From Himantopus leucocephalus (lineage: Eukaryota > Chordata > Aves > Charadriiformes > Recurvirostridae), in NCBI GenBank assembly GCA_003993805.1, contig RSEF01000001.1, forward strand, positions 67,048,849 through 67,112,848: a stretch of DNA of 64,000 nt, read 5' to 3'. Under the pieces are notes generated by a model. That model ran no database searches. It was not told where the DNA came from and saw only the letters and a program-made list of their open reading frames with translations. Of this stretch, positions 63,249-64,000 are shown piece by piece; the first letter of the stretch is position 1; each line of letters opens with the position of its first letter. Both the position numbers and the translations under genes were made by a program.

Positions 63249-64000
63249 CTGGTCAGAGACAGAATAAAAAAGGCCAGGCCAAGTACTTAGCTAATGTAAA
63301 AGTGGTATTTCAAGCAACATCCTGAACTGTTGGAAAGATTTCACTTGATATAGCCAGGAATGGACAAACAGGAAAGTTGCTAGTAACAACTGTGATTCAA
63401 CAGACCACAAACTCTGACACTGACATTTATTCTTCTAAGCAAAACATTTGCACATGCACTTGGGTGCTTCGCTGAATTAATACTAAAGCGTAATTCCATC
63501 CACAAAGCTAATAACATGCATTGGAGAATTATATGACATGTAATTAACAAAAATGGATGGCAAACCTATCAAAATGATATTTAAATGACTGGGGATGGCA
63601 GCGTGAAAGGAATTTAGCAGCCCACTGATAGTAATAAATTGAGAACTATAAACCAAGTAGGAGTTGGTGACATCCAGGGATTGCGATGGTTGGCAGCTGG
63701 AACAGATTAGCGGCCAGGATAATTTCTAGATAGCTCCTGGAAGACACATCAGGCAAGCCACCAAAATGGAACGGACAGGTGATCCCGAAAGCACCAGGAC
63801 AAATGCTGGATCAAGTCACCGCGCATGTTTTCCTCAACAATTTTCACCATGGGGGCCAAGGAATTTGTATCATGTGGCTGCAGACCTTTTTAAGCTGAGT
63901 CCGCCCAGTCAACAAGTGACACTGTTCTCCCAACTGTCCCTAGGTTTATCTACTAAAATATATTGAGTTTCAATCCAACAAACTCCTATATCAACAGGGA
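63249..64000 (-). other. STAB2 intron, running off the window
   Basis: No Cys-rich exon on the minus strand and no other gene or repeat recognised. It is presumed to be intronic because further upstream exons of the receptor must lie beyond the window edge. Confidence 0.6.

Overview
This is a stretch of vertebrate nuclear DNA, almost certainly from a bird. The genes have GT-AG introns, CpG-island promoters and AATAAA polyadenylation signals, and the interspersed repeats I can recognise are CR1-type LINE fragments. The proteins I can splice together read as close relatives of known vertebrate proteins. The introns are short: NT5DC3 covers about 19 kb here, which suits a compact avian genome. 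The species cannot be named from the sequence alone.

Layout. (1) 1-3550: non-coding sequence downstream of HSP90B1, with no recognised gene. (2) 3550-13134, minus strand: HSP90B1 (endoplasmin/GRP94). Exons 2-18 are all present and in frame down to the KDEL stop. Exon 1 (signal peptide) and the core promoter are not visible and probably lie in a 100-N gap at 13135-13234, inside a GC-rich island. (3) 13235-27650: about 14.4 kb without a convincing gene, starting with a CR1 reverse-transcriptase footprint at the gap edge. (4) 28194-47441, plus strand: NT5DC3, complete in 14 coding exons (554 residues), with a CpG-island promoter and a long 3' UTR to about 50.3 kb. (5) 50340-51848: a short convergent intergenic spacer with a CR1 tail. 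(6) 51932-63248 and beyond, minus strand: the 3' part of STAB2 (stabilin-2, the endocytic hyaluronan receptor). Its last ten coding exons are present: EGF-like, Link, EGF-like, FAS1, transmembrane and cytoplasmic tail. The rest of the gene lies beyond the window.

The three genes do unrelated jobs: an ER chaperone, a HAD-family nucleotidase-like protein and a scavenger receptor. Their order and orientation match the conserved vertebrate block known from human 12q23. Every exon set was checked for splice phase, and all junctions close in frame.

I found no evidence of a previously undescribed system. The items most worth a second look are structural: two perfect 12-bp hairpins in introns (33481-33508 and 55531-55560), a fold-back of two opposed CR1 tails (58669-58745), a CR1 copy with an open C-terminal reading frame (57281-57610), the missing HSP90B1 first exon, and the lack of any recognisable TTC41 between HSP90B1 and NT5DC3.
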